Assembly (NCBI GenBank): GCA_030263385.1
Contig: SZOX01000002.1
Coordinates: forward strand, 62,001 to 126,000
Direction of reading: 5' to 3'
DNA: 64,000 bases
From: Zeimonas sp003577305
Lineage (GTDB): Bacteria; Pseudomonadota; Gammaproteobacteria; Burkholderiales; Burkholderiaceae_E
Position 1 is the first letter of the stretch, and each line of letters opens with the position of its first letter. Below are positions 44,131 through 55,066 of the stretch, in pieces. The position numbers were made by a program, and so were the translations under genes. Under the pieces are notes generated by a model. That model did no database searches. It worked only from the letters and a program-made list of their open reading frames with translations, and was not told where the DNA came from.

Positions 44131-46212
44131 TCAGCCCGGCTGTGCGCGCCTGTGCGCGAGCATTTCGCGCAGGCCGGCCAGCTTCGCCCTGGCCGCCTCG
44201 GCGCCGACCGTCGCCGAGGCCTTCGGCCGCGCATCGAGCTGCATCTCGGCGAGAAAGCGCGACGGAAGCTGGGCGTATCTCTCCCGCCCGCGCTTGCGCT
44301 CGCGGCACCAGGTGAGCGTGAGGCTGCGCTGCGCGCGGGTGACGGCGACGTACATCAGCCGGCGCTCTTCCTCGATGCGCACCGCCGCTGCATCCACCAC
44401 GCCCTCCTTGCCGCGGCCGGAATCGCCGCGCCCCGCGGCAGCCTCGCCGGGCTCGCCGTCGTCGCCCCTCGTCGCTCGGGCCGCGGCCCCGCCGTGGTGC
44501 GGCAGCAGTCCCTCCTCGCATCCGACCACGAACACGTGCGGGAACTCCAGTCCCTTCGATGCGTGGATCGTCGTCAGCCGCACCGCGTCGACCTCGCCGT
44601 CCTTGCGATCGAGCTGCGACAGCAGCGACACCGCCTGCGCGAGCTGCAGCAGCGTCGAGCCGTCGTCTGCGGCGCGCTGCTTCAGCCAGTCGACGAAATC
44701 GGACACGTTCTGCCAGCGCGCCGCCGCGACCTTGTCGTCGGCGGTTGCGAACAGGTGCGAGCGGTAGTCGATCGCCGCGAGCAGGTCGTCGAGCACCTGC
44801 GCGGCCGGCTCGCGTGCGGCGCGCCAGCCGATGCGGTTCACGAAGTTGCCGAACTCGCGCAGCGGCTCGAGCTGGCGCGGCGCGATGCGCTGCTCGGCGC
44901 CCGTCTCGAACAGCGCCGCGAACATCGACGCGTGCCGCTCGCCCGCGTAGTTGCCCAGCGCCTGCAGCGTGGCAGCGCCGACGCCGCGCTTCGGCGTGGT
45001 GATCGCCCGGATGAACGCCGGATCGTCGTCATCGTTGGCAACGAGGCGCAGCCAGGCCATCAGGTCGCGAATCTCGGTGCGCTCGAAGAACGACTGGCCA
45101 CCCGAGAGCACGTAGGGAATTTTCTCCTTGCGCAGGACCTGCTCGAACACGCGCGCCTGGTGGTTTCCCCGGTACAGGATCGCGTAGTCGGAGAACTTCG
45201 CGCGGCGCTCGAAACGGTGCGCCTGCAGCCGCATCGCCACCGACTCGGCCTCGGCCTCGTCGTGCTCGCAGGGCACCACCTGCACCGGGTCGCCGATGCC
45301 GTGCTCGGACCACAGCTTCTTCTCGTGCAGCTTCGGGTTGTGCGCGATCAGCCGGTTGGCCGCGGCCAGGATGCTCGCGCTCGAGCGGTAGTTCTGTTCG
45401 AGCTTGATGACTTTGAGCTCGGGATAGTCGGCCGACAGCCGGTTCAGGTTCTCGAGCGTCGCGCCGCGCCAGCCGTAGATCGACTGGTCGTCGTCGCCCA
45501 CCGCGGTGAAGGCTGCGCGCGGGCCCGCGAGGAGCCTGAGCAGTTCGTACTGGCAGGCGTTGGTGTCCTGGTATTCGTCGATCAGCAGGTAGCGCAACTT
45601 CTCGCGCCAGGCCTGCGCCACATCGGCGTGCTCGCGCATCAGGCGCACCGGCAGGCCGATCAGGTCGTCGAAGTCTACCGACTGATAGGCGGCCAGCGTC
45701 GCCACGTAATCGCGATACGCGCGCGCGATGCCGTGCTCGAGGCCGTCCTTCGCTTCGGCCGCCGCCTGGTCGGGATCGACCAGCGCGTTCTTCCACAGCG
45801 AGATGCGGTGCTGCGCCGCGCGCGCCACCTTGCGGTCGGTCGTGCCCAGCGCCTGCTGCAGGATGTTGGCCGCGTCGTCGGCGTCGAGGATCGAGAAGTT
45901 GCGCTTCAGGCCCAGCGACTGGCCGTCGCGGCGCAGCATCTGCACGCCCAGGGAGTGAAAAGTGCTCACCAGCGGCCGCTGGCCTTCGGGCAGCTTCACC
46001 ATCTTGCCGAGCCGTTCGGCCATTTCCTGCGCGGCCTTGTTGGTGAAGGTGATCGCGCCGATCGCCTGAGCACCGAACCCCGATGCGATCAGGTGCGCGA
46101 TCTTCTGCGTGATGACGCGCGTCTTGCCGCTGCCGGCTCCGGCGATGACGAGACAGGGACCATCGAGATAACGGATCGCTTCGCGCTGCGCGGGATTGGG
46201 CTGTGCTGACAT
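44131..46212 (-). CDS. rep: UvrD-family ATP-dependent DNA helicase Rep
   Basis: A 693-residue superfamily 1 helicase with motif I AGAGSGKT, motif Ia TFTNKAA, motif II DEYQDTN, motif III GDDDQSIYGWRGA, motif IV LEQNYRS, motif V TIHASKGLEFPHVF and motif VI YVAVTRAQ. The lack of the extra UvrD C-terminal domain and the overall order fit Rep. A glycine/alanine-rich insert (about 40 residues) lies between motifs V and VI. The start is ATG 46212; an ATG 36 bases upstream is possible. Confidence 0.92.
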   Translation of the reverse strand: MSAQPNPAQREAIRYLDGPCLVIAGAGSGKTRVITQKIAHLIASGFGAQAIGAITFTNKAAQEMAERLGKMVKLPEGQRPLVSTFHSLGVQMLRRDGQSLGLKRNFSILDADDAANILQQALGTTDRKVARAAQHRISLWKNALVDPDQAAAEAKDGLEHGIARAYRDYVATLAAYQSVDFDDLIGLPVRLMREHADVAQAWREKLRYLLIDEYQDTNACQYELLRLLAGPRAAFTAVGDDDQSIYGWRGATLENLNRLSADYPELKVIKLEQNYRSSASILAAANRLIAHNPKLHEKKLWSEHGIGDPVQVVPCEHDEAEAESVAMRLQAHRFERRAKFSDYAILYRGNHQARVFEQVLRKEKIPYVLSGGQSFFERTEIRDLMAWLRLVANDDDDPAFIRAITTPKRGVGAATLQALGNYAGERHASMFAALFETGAEQRIAPRQLEPLREFGNFVNRIGWRAAREPAAQVLDDLLAAIDYRSHLFATADDKVAAARWQNVSDFVDWLKQRAADDGSTLLQLAQAVSLLSQLDRKDGEVDAVRLTTIHASKGLEFPHVFVVGCEEGLLPHHGGAAARATRGDDGEPGEAAAGRGDSGRGKEGVVDAAAVRIEEERRLMYVAVTRAQRSLTLTWCRERKRGRERYAQLPSRFLAEMQLDARPKASATVGAEAARAKLAGLREMLAHRRAQPG

Positions 46213-46312
46213 CGGGGGTGCTGCCGGGGCGGATCCGGATTCTAGCAACCCGTCGTCGCCGCGAGCCGGCCGGAATTTGACCCTCGCCGCCGCCCGGCAT
46301 AGCCTTGCGCCG

Positions 46313-47251
46313 ATGGAATTCCGCGACTACTACCAGAGCCTCGGCGTGGCGCGCGGCGCGTCGGCCGACGAGATCAAGAAAGCCTACCGCAAGCTGGCGC
46401 GCAAGTACCACCCCGACGTCAGCAAGGAAGCCGACGCCGAGGCGCGGATGCGCGAGGTGAACGAAGCCTACGCAGTGCTGTCCGATCCCGAGAAGCGCGC
46501 CGCCTACGACGAGCTGGGCAATCGCTACGGCGCGGGGCAGGAGTTCTCGCCGCCGCCCGACTGGGGCGCGGGCTTCGAGTTCACCGAGCGCGGCGGACCG
46601 CAGATGCACGAGGAAGCGTTCAGCGACTTCTTCTCGAGCCTGTTCGGTCGCGCCGGCCGCGCGCACGGAGCGGGCCGCGCCGGCGCGCACCGTATGCGCG
46701 GCGGCGATCACCACGCGCGGATCATGATCGAACTGGCCGACGTCTACGGCGGCGCCACCCGCGCGATCACGCTGCGCGGCGCCCGTCTCGACGAGGCCGG
46801 GCGCGTGGTCACCGAAGAGCGCGTGCTCAACGTGCGCATCCCGAAAGGACTCGCCGAAGGCCAGCAGATCCGCCTTGCCGGCCAGGGGGCGCCTGGCGTC
46901 GGCGGCGGTCCGGCGGGCGATCTCTATCTCGAAGTCCAGTTTCGTCCCGACCCGCACTACCGGGTGCAGGGACGCGACGTCTTCGCGACGCTGCCGATCA
47001 CTCCCTGGGAGGCGGCGCTCGGCGCCACCGTCGAAGCACCGACGCCGTCGGGCCGGGTGCAGGTGAGCGTGCCTGCAGGCTCGCAGACCGGACGCAAGCT
47101 GCGCCTGAAGGGGCGCGGCATTCCCGGCGAACCGCCCGGTTCGCTGTACCTGCAGCTCGAAGTCGTCCTGCCGCCGGCCGACAGCGACAAGGCGCGCCGG
47201 CTGTACGAGCAGATGGCGCGCGAGCTCGCCTTCGATCCACGCCGCGGCTGA
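46313..47251 (+). CDS. cbpA: DnaJ-type co-chaperone CbpA
   Basis: A 312-residue type II DnaJ-like protein: J domain (DYYQSLGVARGASADEIKKAY, HPD tripeptide near residue 40), glycine-rich linker, no cysteine zinc domain, then two C-terminal beta-barrel substrate-binding domains (RIPKGLAEGQQIRLAGQG). Works with DnaK and is modulated by CbpM, encoded 21 bases downstream. Divergent from rep. Confidence 0.92.
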   Translation: MEFRDYYQSLGVARGASADEIKKAYRKLARKYHPDVSKEADAEARMREVNEAYAVLSDPEKRAAYDELGNRYGAGQEFSPPPDWGAGFEFTERGGPQMHEEAFSDFFSSLFGRAGRAHGAGRAGAHRMRGGDHHARIMIELADVYGGATRAITLRGARLDEAGRVVTEERVLNVRIPKGLAEGQQIRLAGQGAPGVGGGPAGDLYLEVQFRPDPHYRVQGRDVFATLPITPWEAALGATVEAPTPSGRVQVSVPAGSQTGRKLRLKGRGIPGEPPGSLYLQLEVVLPPADSDKARRLYEQMARELAFDPRRG

Positions 47252-47272
47252 ACACGAGCGGAGATGGGAACG

Positions 47273-47581
47273 ATGACACCCGAGGACATCCTGACCGGCG
47301 CCGTGATCGACGAGGCGATGCTCACGCTCGACGAACTCGCACGCGCCTGCGCGGTGGAGCCGCGCTGGGTCGAGTTGCGCGTCGAGGCTGGCCTGCTGGC
47401 CTGCGCGGCGGGCGCGACGGGCCCGTGGCGCTTTGCGAGCGCACAGCTCGTGCGCGCGCGTCGCCTGGCGGCGCTCGAGCGCGACTTCGACGCCAACGAG
47501 GAGCTCGCTGCGCTGGTGGTCGACCTGATCGAAGAGGTGCAGCAGCTGCGCGCGCGCCTGAAGGCGGCTGGCGCGGACTGA
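47273..47581 (+). CDS. cbpM: CbpM-type chaperone modulator
   Basis: A 102-residue MerR-like helical protein that in E. coli inhibits CbpA. LTLDELARACAVEPRWVELRVEAGLL is the typical helix-turn-helix-like start and the C-terminal part is a coiled coil (LVVDLIEEVQQLRARL). GGAG nine bases upstream of ATG 47273 supports this start; the cbpA partner precedes it. Confidence 0.9.
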   Translation: MTPEDILTGAVIDEAMLTLDELARACAVEPRWVELRVEAGLLACAAGATGPWRFASAQLVRARRLAALERDFDANEELAALVVDLIEEVQQLRARLKAAGAD

Positions 47582-47755
47582 GAACGTGTGAAGCGATCAT
47601 CCGCTCCCGCGAGGCGCGCCGGGAAGCGCCCGCGCGGCCGCCGCGACACGGCCACCGCAGCGGGTTACTTCCGCTTACAGCGTTTACCACTGCCGGTCTG
47701 GCGGCGCCGGGGCGGGCGACCTACAGTGATGCCACCCTTCACTCAGGAGCACGTC

Positions 47756-48073
47756 ATGCTCAGGAAACTCGCCATCGCCGGAATTCTCGCTGCGGCCGGC
47801 ACTGCAGCTTTCGCGCAAGCCAACACGCCCGGCGTCGACCAGCGCCAGGTCAACCAGGAACGCCGCATCGAGCAAGGCGAGCGCAGCGGTGCGCTGACCG
47901 CACGCGAGGCGAACCGGCTCGAGGCGGGACAGGCTCGCGTGGGCCGCATGGAAGACCGCGCCAAATCCGACGGCGTGGTCACTGCGCGCGAACGCGCGCG
48001 CCTTCACAAGGCGCAGGACGTGCAGAGCGCGCGCATTGCGCGGCAGAAGCACGATCGCCAGCGCCGACGCTGA
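47756..48073 (+). CDS. Small secreted basic/helical protein
   Basis: A 105-residue protein with a clear signal peptide (KLAIAGILAAAGTAAFAQA) and a mature region of charged helices rich in Q, E, R and A (QVNQERRIEQGERSGALTAR). Similar small periplasmic proteins occur widely in Burkholderiales with unknown function. AGGAGC a few bases upstream of the ATG supports the start. Confidence 0.75.
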   Translation: MLRKLAIAGILAAAGTAAFAQANTPGVDQRQVNQERRIEQGERSGALTAREANRLEAGQARVGRMEDRAKSDGVVTARERARLHKAQDVQSARIARQKHDRQRRR

Positions 48074-48120
48074 GCCGCCTCCGCAGCCCGCCCGCAGCCG
48101 GCGGCGCCCGCCGCCGGCTC

Positions 48121-50361
<2,241 letters not shown>

Positions 50362-50431
50362 GAGACTTCGCTTTAAGTTACAACCCTAAGATTTGGCCTT
50401 GAAAGCGCTTTTCCGAGTCGTACACAAAACT

Positions 50432-50440
50432 TGTGGATAA
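50432..50440 (-). other. DnaA box 1 (TTATCCACA)
   Basis: Perfect match to the consensus on the minus strand, in the priA-hemE gap. Confidence 0.75.
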
Positions 50441-50607
50441 AACTGTGGGCAAGCCGTCCACATCTGGCGCAAGTGCCCGCCAGATCACGATCTGTGGTCG
50501 TCTGCCCGTTTTTTGATCAACACCAATCCCTTGAAAATCAATGACTTGCGTGATCCGTCCGGATCGGCACCAAGACCCCGCGAATTGCCGAGCCTTGACT
50601 GGCCGAC

Positions 50608-50616
50608 TGTGCATAA
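50608..50616 (-). other. DnaA box 2 (TTATGCACA)
   Basis: Perfect match to TTATNCACA on the minus strand, in the same orientation as box 1, 168 bases away. Confidence 0.7.
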
Positions 50617-50686
50617 GTCAGCGGTTACCCGCTTTTCGAACCACATTTCCTGCCGGTTTGCAAGCCGCGCCGATACTGCCTGCGGC

Positions 50687-51775
50687 CTAAAGTGAGGACG
50701 CGCTCGCGTCAGTCTCGCGCAGCCGCCGGCTGTGGGCATGCACCGTCTCGACCAGCACCGCGACGTTGTCGGGCGGCGTGAACTGCGAGAGGCCGTGGCC
50801 GAGGTTGAACACGTGCCCGGCGCCGGCCTTGGGCGCCCCGAAATCGTCCAGCACCCTGATCGCCTCGGCACGCACCTGCCCGGGTTCGGCCATCAGCGCC
50901 ATCGGGTCGAGGTTGCCCTGCAGCGCAACGCGATCACCGACCTGCGCCCTCGCCCGGCCGAGGTTCACGGTCCAGTCGACGCCGATCGCATCGCAGCCGA
51001 TGCCGGCCATCTCCGCGAGCCAGCCGCCGCCGCCCTTGGTGAACACGATCAGCGGTTCGTCGACCCGGCGCCTCAGCGACGCGATCACGCGCCGCATCGG
51101 CTCGAGCGAGAAGCGCTGGAAGGCGCCGTCGGCCAGCGCGCCGCCCCACGAATCGAAGATCATCAGCGCCTGCGCGCCGGCCTCGAGCTGCGCGTCGAGA
51201 TATGCTGCGACCGCGCGCGCGTTCAGGTCGATGATGCGCGCGAGCAGCTCGGGCCGCCGGTAGAGCATCGTCTTGATTTCGCGGAAGTCGTCGCTCGCCC
51301 CGCCCTCGACCATGTAGCAGGCCAGCGTCCAGGGGCTGCCCGAGAAGCCGATCAGCGGCACGCGGCCGGCGAGCGCGTCGCGAATCGTGCGCACCGCATC
51401 GGTCACGTAGCGCAGCTCGGCCGAAGGGTCGGGCACCGCGAGCTGGTTCACCGCCGCCTCGTCGCGCACCGGACGCTCGAATCTGGGGCCCTCGCCTTCG
51501 ACGAAATACAGTCCGAGCCCCATCGCGTCCGGAATCGTGAGGATGTCGGAAAACAGGATCGCCGCATCGAGCGGATAGCGTGCGAGCGGCTGCAGCGTGA
51601 CCTCGCAGGCGAGCTCGGGCGTCTTGCACAGCGCGAGAAAGCTGCCTGCGCGCTTGCGGGTCGCGTTGTATTCGGGCAGGTAGCGGCCCGCCTGGCGCAT
51701 CAGCCAGACCGGCGTGTATTCGGTGGGTTCGCGCCGCAGCGCGCGCAGGAAAGTGTCGTTGGCGAGCGTGTTCAC
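50687..51775 (-). CDS. hemE: Uroporphyrinogen decarboxylase HemE
   Basis: A 362-residue enzyme of haem biosynthesis that decarboxylates uroporphyrinogen III to coproporphyrinogen III. The signature start PVWLMRQAGRYLPEY, the catalytic aspartate region FSDILTIPDAMGLG, and the late NLGHGL are present. The start codon is GTG. It lies downstream of the small frame at 51786-52034 and upstream of priA on the same strand, separated from priA by the DnaA-box region. Confidence 0.94.
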   Translation of the reverse strand: MNTLANDTFLRALRREPTEYTPVWLMRQAGRYLPEYNATRKRAGSFLALCKTPELACEVTLQPLARYPLDAAILFSDILTIPDAMGLGLYFVEGEGPRFERPVRDEAAVNQLAVPDPSAELRYVTDAVRTIRDALAGRVPLIGFSGSPWTLACYMVEGGASDDFREIKTMLYRRPELLARIIDLNARAVAAYLDAQLEAGAQALMIFDSWGGALADGAFQRFSLEPMRRVIASLRRRVDEPLIVFTKGGGGWLAEMAGIGCDAIGVDWTVNLGRARAQVGDRVALQGNLDPMALMAEPGQVRAEAIRVLDDFGAPKAGAGHVFNLGHGLSQFTPPDNVAVLVETVHAHSRRLRETDASASSL

Positions 51776-51785
51776 CCGGTCGATT

Positions 51786-52034
51786 CTACCCGGTGCCCAG
51801 CGCCCGAACGGTCGCCGAGCGGAACTCCATGTGATCGAGCACGGCAGTGAGGCCCACCGCGCCTGCGATCAGCTTCTCGTCGACCTCGCGCAACCGGATG
51901 CGCCGGAAGCGTGCGACCGACGCCATCAGGTTCGCCTGCGGCTTGCCGGGACGCTCGGCGTACAGCGAACAGCCGAGCCAGGCACACAGCCAGACGGCCA
52001 GCACGCTCCGGTCGAGCGCGCCGAACGCGTTCAG
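51786..52034 (-). CDS. Small hypothetical protein upstream of hemE
   Basis: An 82-residue frame with a tryptophan-rich hydrophobic segment (VLAVWLCAWLGCSLYAE) and a basic, charged tail (RFRRIRLREVDEKL). No ATG is available; a CTG at 52034 has AAGGAG eight bases upstream, and GTG 52004 gives a shorter form. The amino-acid composition looks like a real protein rather than a shadow frame, but no family is recognised. It ends 10 bases before hemE, so it may be cotranscribed, or it may be the remnant of a longer gene. Confidence 0.35.
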   Translation of the reverse strand: MNAFGALDRSVLAVWLCAWLGCSLYAERPGKPQANLMASVARFRRIRLREVDEKLIAGAVGLTAVLDHMEFRSATVRALGTG

Positions 52035-52085
52035 GCAAGCCGCTCCTTCACGGGCGCGCCCATGAATTCGTCGGACGTCCGCCAG

Positions 52086-52955
52086 TCAGGCCGGTACGGA
52101 CGTCGTGGCGTGAGCTCGCGTGTGCGCCCAGGCCTTCGGCGTGGCCCCGGTGCGCGTGGCAAAGACCCGCCCGAGCGCTGCGGGGCTTGCATAACCCACT
52201 TCGCCGGCGACCTCCTTCACCGCGCGCCCCTGCTGCAGCAGATGCTGCGCCAGGCTGATGCGCCAGCGGGTGAGGTATTCGCCGGGTGCGATGCCGACCA
52301 CCTGCTTGAAGCGCGCCGCGAAGCGTGCGCGCGACATGCCGGCCCGTGCGGCCAGATCCTCGAGGTGCCAGTCGCGCTGCGGCTGGTCGTGCAGCAGCGT
52401 GAGCGCCTTGGACAGCCGCGCGTCGGCAAGTCCGGCAAGCATGCCGCTGTTGGCGAGCGAGCGGTCGATCACGTGCCGCAGCACCTGCACCAGAAGCAGG
52501 TCGCACAGCCGGTCGAGCGCGATGCGCCGGCCGCAGCGCGCCGAATCGGCCTCGTCGAACAACTGACCGAGCGTGGTGCGCGCATCGGTGAGCGCCTCGA
52601 GCGGCAGCACCAGCAGCGGCGGCAACGCCGCCGCCAGCGGGTTGACCGAGCCGCCGGTAAAGCGGATCGCGGCACTCACGAAGTTGACCGCCGGCCCGGG
52701 CTCGGGCTGCAGCCGATGCACGAAGGGGCGCGGATAGAAGAGCAGGCTCGGTCGCGCCAGCTTCAGTGGTGTCCAGCCCTCGTGCAGGATCTGGGCGGAT
52801 CCGCTGCGCAGCAGATGCAGGCGCCCCGCGTCGTGGGTCGCATTGAATGCCGCCGCCTGCTGCAGCGGGCCGCTGCGATCGACATGGGCGGCAACGCTGA
52901 AACGGGCGAGCAGATTCGACAGGCGATCCGGCATACCGAGATGATCCGTTGTCAT
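52086..52955 (-). CDS. AraC-family regulator
   Basis: A 289-residue regulator with an N-terminal cupin-like ligand-binding domain (LRSGSAQILHEGWTPLKL) and a C-terminal pair of helix-turn-helices (HLEDLAARAGMSRARFAARFKQVVG and VKEVAGEVGYASPAALGRVF). The ligand is unknown. It follows the sugar isomerase gene on the same strand by 67 bases and may be part of that operon or act on nearby genes. Confidence 0.85.
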   Translation of the reverse strand: MTTDHLGMPDRLSNLLARFSVAAHVDRSGPLQQAAAFNATHDAGRLHLLRSGSAQILHEGWTPLKLARPSLLFYPRPFVHRLQPEPGPAVNFVSAAIRFTGGSVNPLAAALPPLLVLPLEALTDARTTLGQLFDEADSARCGRRIALDRLCDLLLVQVLRHVIDRSLANSGMLAGLADARLSKALTLLHDQPQRDWHLEDLAARAGMSRARFAARFKQVVGIAPGEYLTRWRISLAQHLLQQGRAVKEVAGEVGYASPAALGRVFATRTGATPKAWAHTRAHATTSVPA

Positions 52956-53022
52956 TTCGGCATTCTATGTCACGCGGCGGCTCACCCGGGGATGTCCGTT
53001 GTCGGTGCGCCTGGCGCTGGCT

Positions 53023-53880
53023 TCAACTGCAGCGCTGGTGCCGCTCCTGCACGATCCGCAGCACCTCGTCGGGATCGCGCTGCCACCAGCGGGTGGACAG
53101 GATCTCCACTTCGTGAAACCCGCGATAGCCGCTCGCCTCGACCAGCGCACGCAACGCCGGCAGGTCGATCACGCCGTCGCCCATCATGCCGCGGTCGAGC
53201 AGCAGGTCGGTGGTGGGCACCAGCCAGTCGCAGATGTGATAGGCAAGCAGCCGCTCGGGGCGCGCGCGTTCGAGCACGCGGGCCAGGTTCGGATCCCACC
53301 AGACGTGATAGGCGTCGACCGCAACGCCGATCATGCCCGAGGGTGCGGCACCCGGGGGCACCGGATCGAGTGCGTCGCAGATGTCGAGCGCCTGGTCGAG
53401 CGTGTTCACGCATGCCCGGTCGGCGCAGTACATCGGGTGCAGCGGCTCGATCGCCAGCGGCACGCGGCCCGCGCGCGCGTGATCGAGCACCGCCGCGATG
53501 CCGTCGATCACCATCTGGCGCGCGCCGGAGAGATCCTTCGATCCGGCGGGGATGCCGCCCACCACCAGTACCAGGCAGCGCGCGCCGATCGTCGCCGCGT
53601 CGTCGATCGCGCGCAGGTTGTCGTCGATCGCCGCACGACGGCCCGCGGCGTCGGCTGCCGGAAACATGCCGCCGCGGCACAGGCCGGTGACGGCGAGTCC
53701 GTGCTGCCGGATCAGTGCCGCCGCCTCGTGCACGCCGAGTTCGTCGAGCTTGTCGCGCCACGGCGAGATGCCGCGGATGCCGTGGCGCGCGCAGGCCTCG
53801 ATCATCTGGCGCAGGTTCCACTGCTCGCGCACCGTCGCGGTGTTCAGCGACAGCAGCTCGGCGCGCGGCGCCGCGGTCAT
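53023..53880 (-). CDS. Sugar phosphate isomerase/epimerase (TIM barrel)
   Basis: A 285-residue xylose-isomerase-like TIM-barrel protein (AP endonuclease 2 superfamily) with LAIEPLHPMYCADRAC (metal-binding glutamate), VAVDAYHVWWDP and HICDW motifs and the late EVEILS glutamate. It isomerises or epimerises a small sugar or polyol derivative; the substrate is unknown. Its start overlaps the DUF993 stop by four bases (ATGA), so it is translated together with it. Confidence 0.85.
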   Translation of the reverse strand: MTAAPRAELLSLNTATVREQWNLRQMIEACARHGIRGISPWRDKLDELGVHEAAALIRQHGLAVTGLCRGGMFPAADAAGRRAAIDDNLRAIDDAATIGARCLVLVVGGIPAGSKDLSGARQMVIDGIAAVLDHARAGRVPLAIEPLHPMYCADRACVNTLDQALDICDALDPVPPGAAPSGMIGVAVDAYHVWWDPNLARVLERARPERLLAYHICDWLVPTTDLLLDRGMMGDGVIDLPALRALVEASGYRGFHEVEILSTRWWQRDPDEVLRIVQERHQRCS

Positions 53881-55055
53881 CCGGTCACCCGCGCGTCGAT
53901 GCCGTGCGTGGCCAGCAGCTGCGCCATCCGCGCGCAGGCACGATCGGGGTCTTCGAGCAGGCCGGCCGCGTCGGCGAGCCGGAAGAGCTCCGACAGATGG
54001 CGGATGTTGCGCGTCGACTGCTGGCCGCCCACCATCACGAAGTGATCCTGGTGCCCGTTCAGCCAGGCCATGAAGACCACGCCGGTCTTGTAGAAGCGCG
54101 TCGGCGCGCCAAAGATGTGCCGCGACAGCGGCACCGTCGGTCCGAGGATCTCGTGAAAGCGCGCGAGCTCGCCGGCGGCGAGCGCGCCGAGCGCCGCCGA
54201 CGCCGCCGGCGCGATCGCATCGAAGATGCCGAGCAGCGCGTCCGAATGGCCGTGCTCGTCGCCGGCGATCAGCTCCGCGAAATTGAAGTCGTCGCCGGTG
54301 TACATCCGGATGCCGGGCGCAAGCCGCCTGCGCATCGCGATTTCCTTGTCCTTGTCGAGCAGCGAGATCTTCACGCCGTCGACGCGCGAGGCGTTGCGGT
54401 TGAGGATGTCGACTGCGACGTCCATCGCAGCGATCGGGTCGGCGTGGCCCCAGTAGCCGGCCAGCGCCGGGTCGAACATGTCGCCCAGCCAGTGGATGAT
54501 CACCGGCTCGCGCACCTGCGACAGCAGCCGGTCGTAGACGCGGCCGTAGTCGTCGGGCGATTTCGCGCAGGCGGCGAGCGCACGGCTCGCCATCAGGATC
54601 AGCCGTCCGCCGAGCGCCTCGATCGCCTCCATCTGCTGTTCGTAGGCTGCGATCACCGCGCCGATCGACATCGACGGCTCGGGCGTGACGTGATCGGTGC
54701 CGCAGCCCGAGGCGATCCGCGCACCCGCGTGGTCGCGCGCCGCGTCGATCGAGCGGCGGATCAGTTCGAGCGAGGTGGGCCAGTCGAGCCCCATGCCGCG
54801 TTGCGCGGTGTCCATCGCCTCCGCCACGCCCAGGCCCAGCGCCCAGAGCCGCTTGCGGCAGGCGATCGTGGTGTCCCAGTCGATCGCGCAGTCGATCCAC
54901 GGATCGACCGGCGACAACGGATCGGCGACGACGTGCGCGGCCGAGTACGCGATCCGGTTGAACGCACCGGTGGCGCGCTGCGGGTATCCCTTCGGGGCGG
55001 ACAGCGTGAACCGCGCGAGCGATCCGTCGGCGGCAGGCAGCGACAGCGTGGGCAT
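53877..55055 (-). CDS. DUF993 (DHDPS-like aldolase) protein
   Basis: A 392-residue protein of the DUF993 family, a remote branch of the dihydrodipicolinate synthase/aldolase superfamily (TIM barrel). Clear segments are GAVIAAYEQQMEAIEALGG, EPVIIHWLGDMFDP, and GVKISLLDKDKE with the lysine at the position of the Schiff base. DUF993 genes often occur with MocA-type dehydrogenases and sugar isomerases, as here. The reaction is not known. Confidence 0.8.
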   Translation of the reverse strand: MPTLSLPAADGSLARFTLSAPKGYPQRATGAFNRIAYSAAHVVADPLSPVDPWIDCAIDWDTTIACRKRLWALGLGVAEAMDTAQRGMGLDWPTSLELIRRSIDAARDHAGARIASGCGTDHVTPEPSMSIGAVIAAYEQQMEAIEALGGRLILMASRALAACAKSPDDYGRVYDRLLSQVREPVIIHWLGDMFDPALAGYWGHADPIAAMDVAVDILNRNASRVDGVKISLLDKDKEIAMRRRLAPGIRMYTGDDFNFAELIAGDEHGHSDALLGIFDAIAPAASAALGALAAGELARFHEILGPTVPLSRHIFGAPTRFYKTGVVFMAWLNGHQDHFVMVGGQQSTRNIRHLSELFRLADAAGLLEDPDRACARMAQLLATHGIDARVTG

Positions 55056-55066
55056 CGCTGCCCCCG

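Larger units (their letters stand above)
50362..50686. other. Candidate DnaA-binding / origin-like region between priA and hemE
   Basis: 325 bases, visibly more AT-rich than the rest of the window. Two matches to the DnaA box TTATNCACA lie on the minus strand (50432-50440 and 50608-50616), with a weaker copy at 50444-50452 (two mismatches). Five GATC sites fall within 50483-50565, next to a T-rich stretch with GATC around 50507-50546. It also has to hold the priA promoter. I cannot tell an origin from a DnaA-titration site or a DnaA-regulated promoter without a genome-scale view. No coding frame is apparent. Confidence 0.55.
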
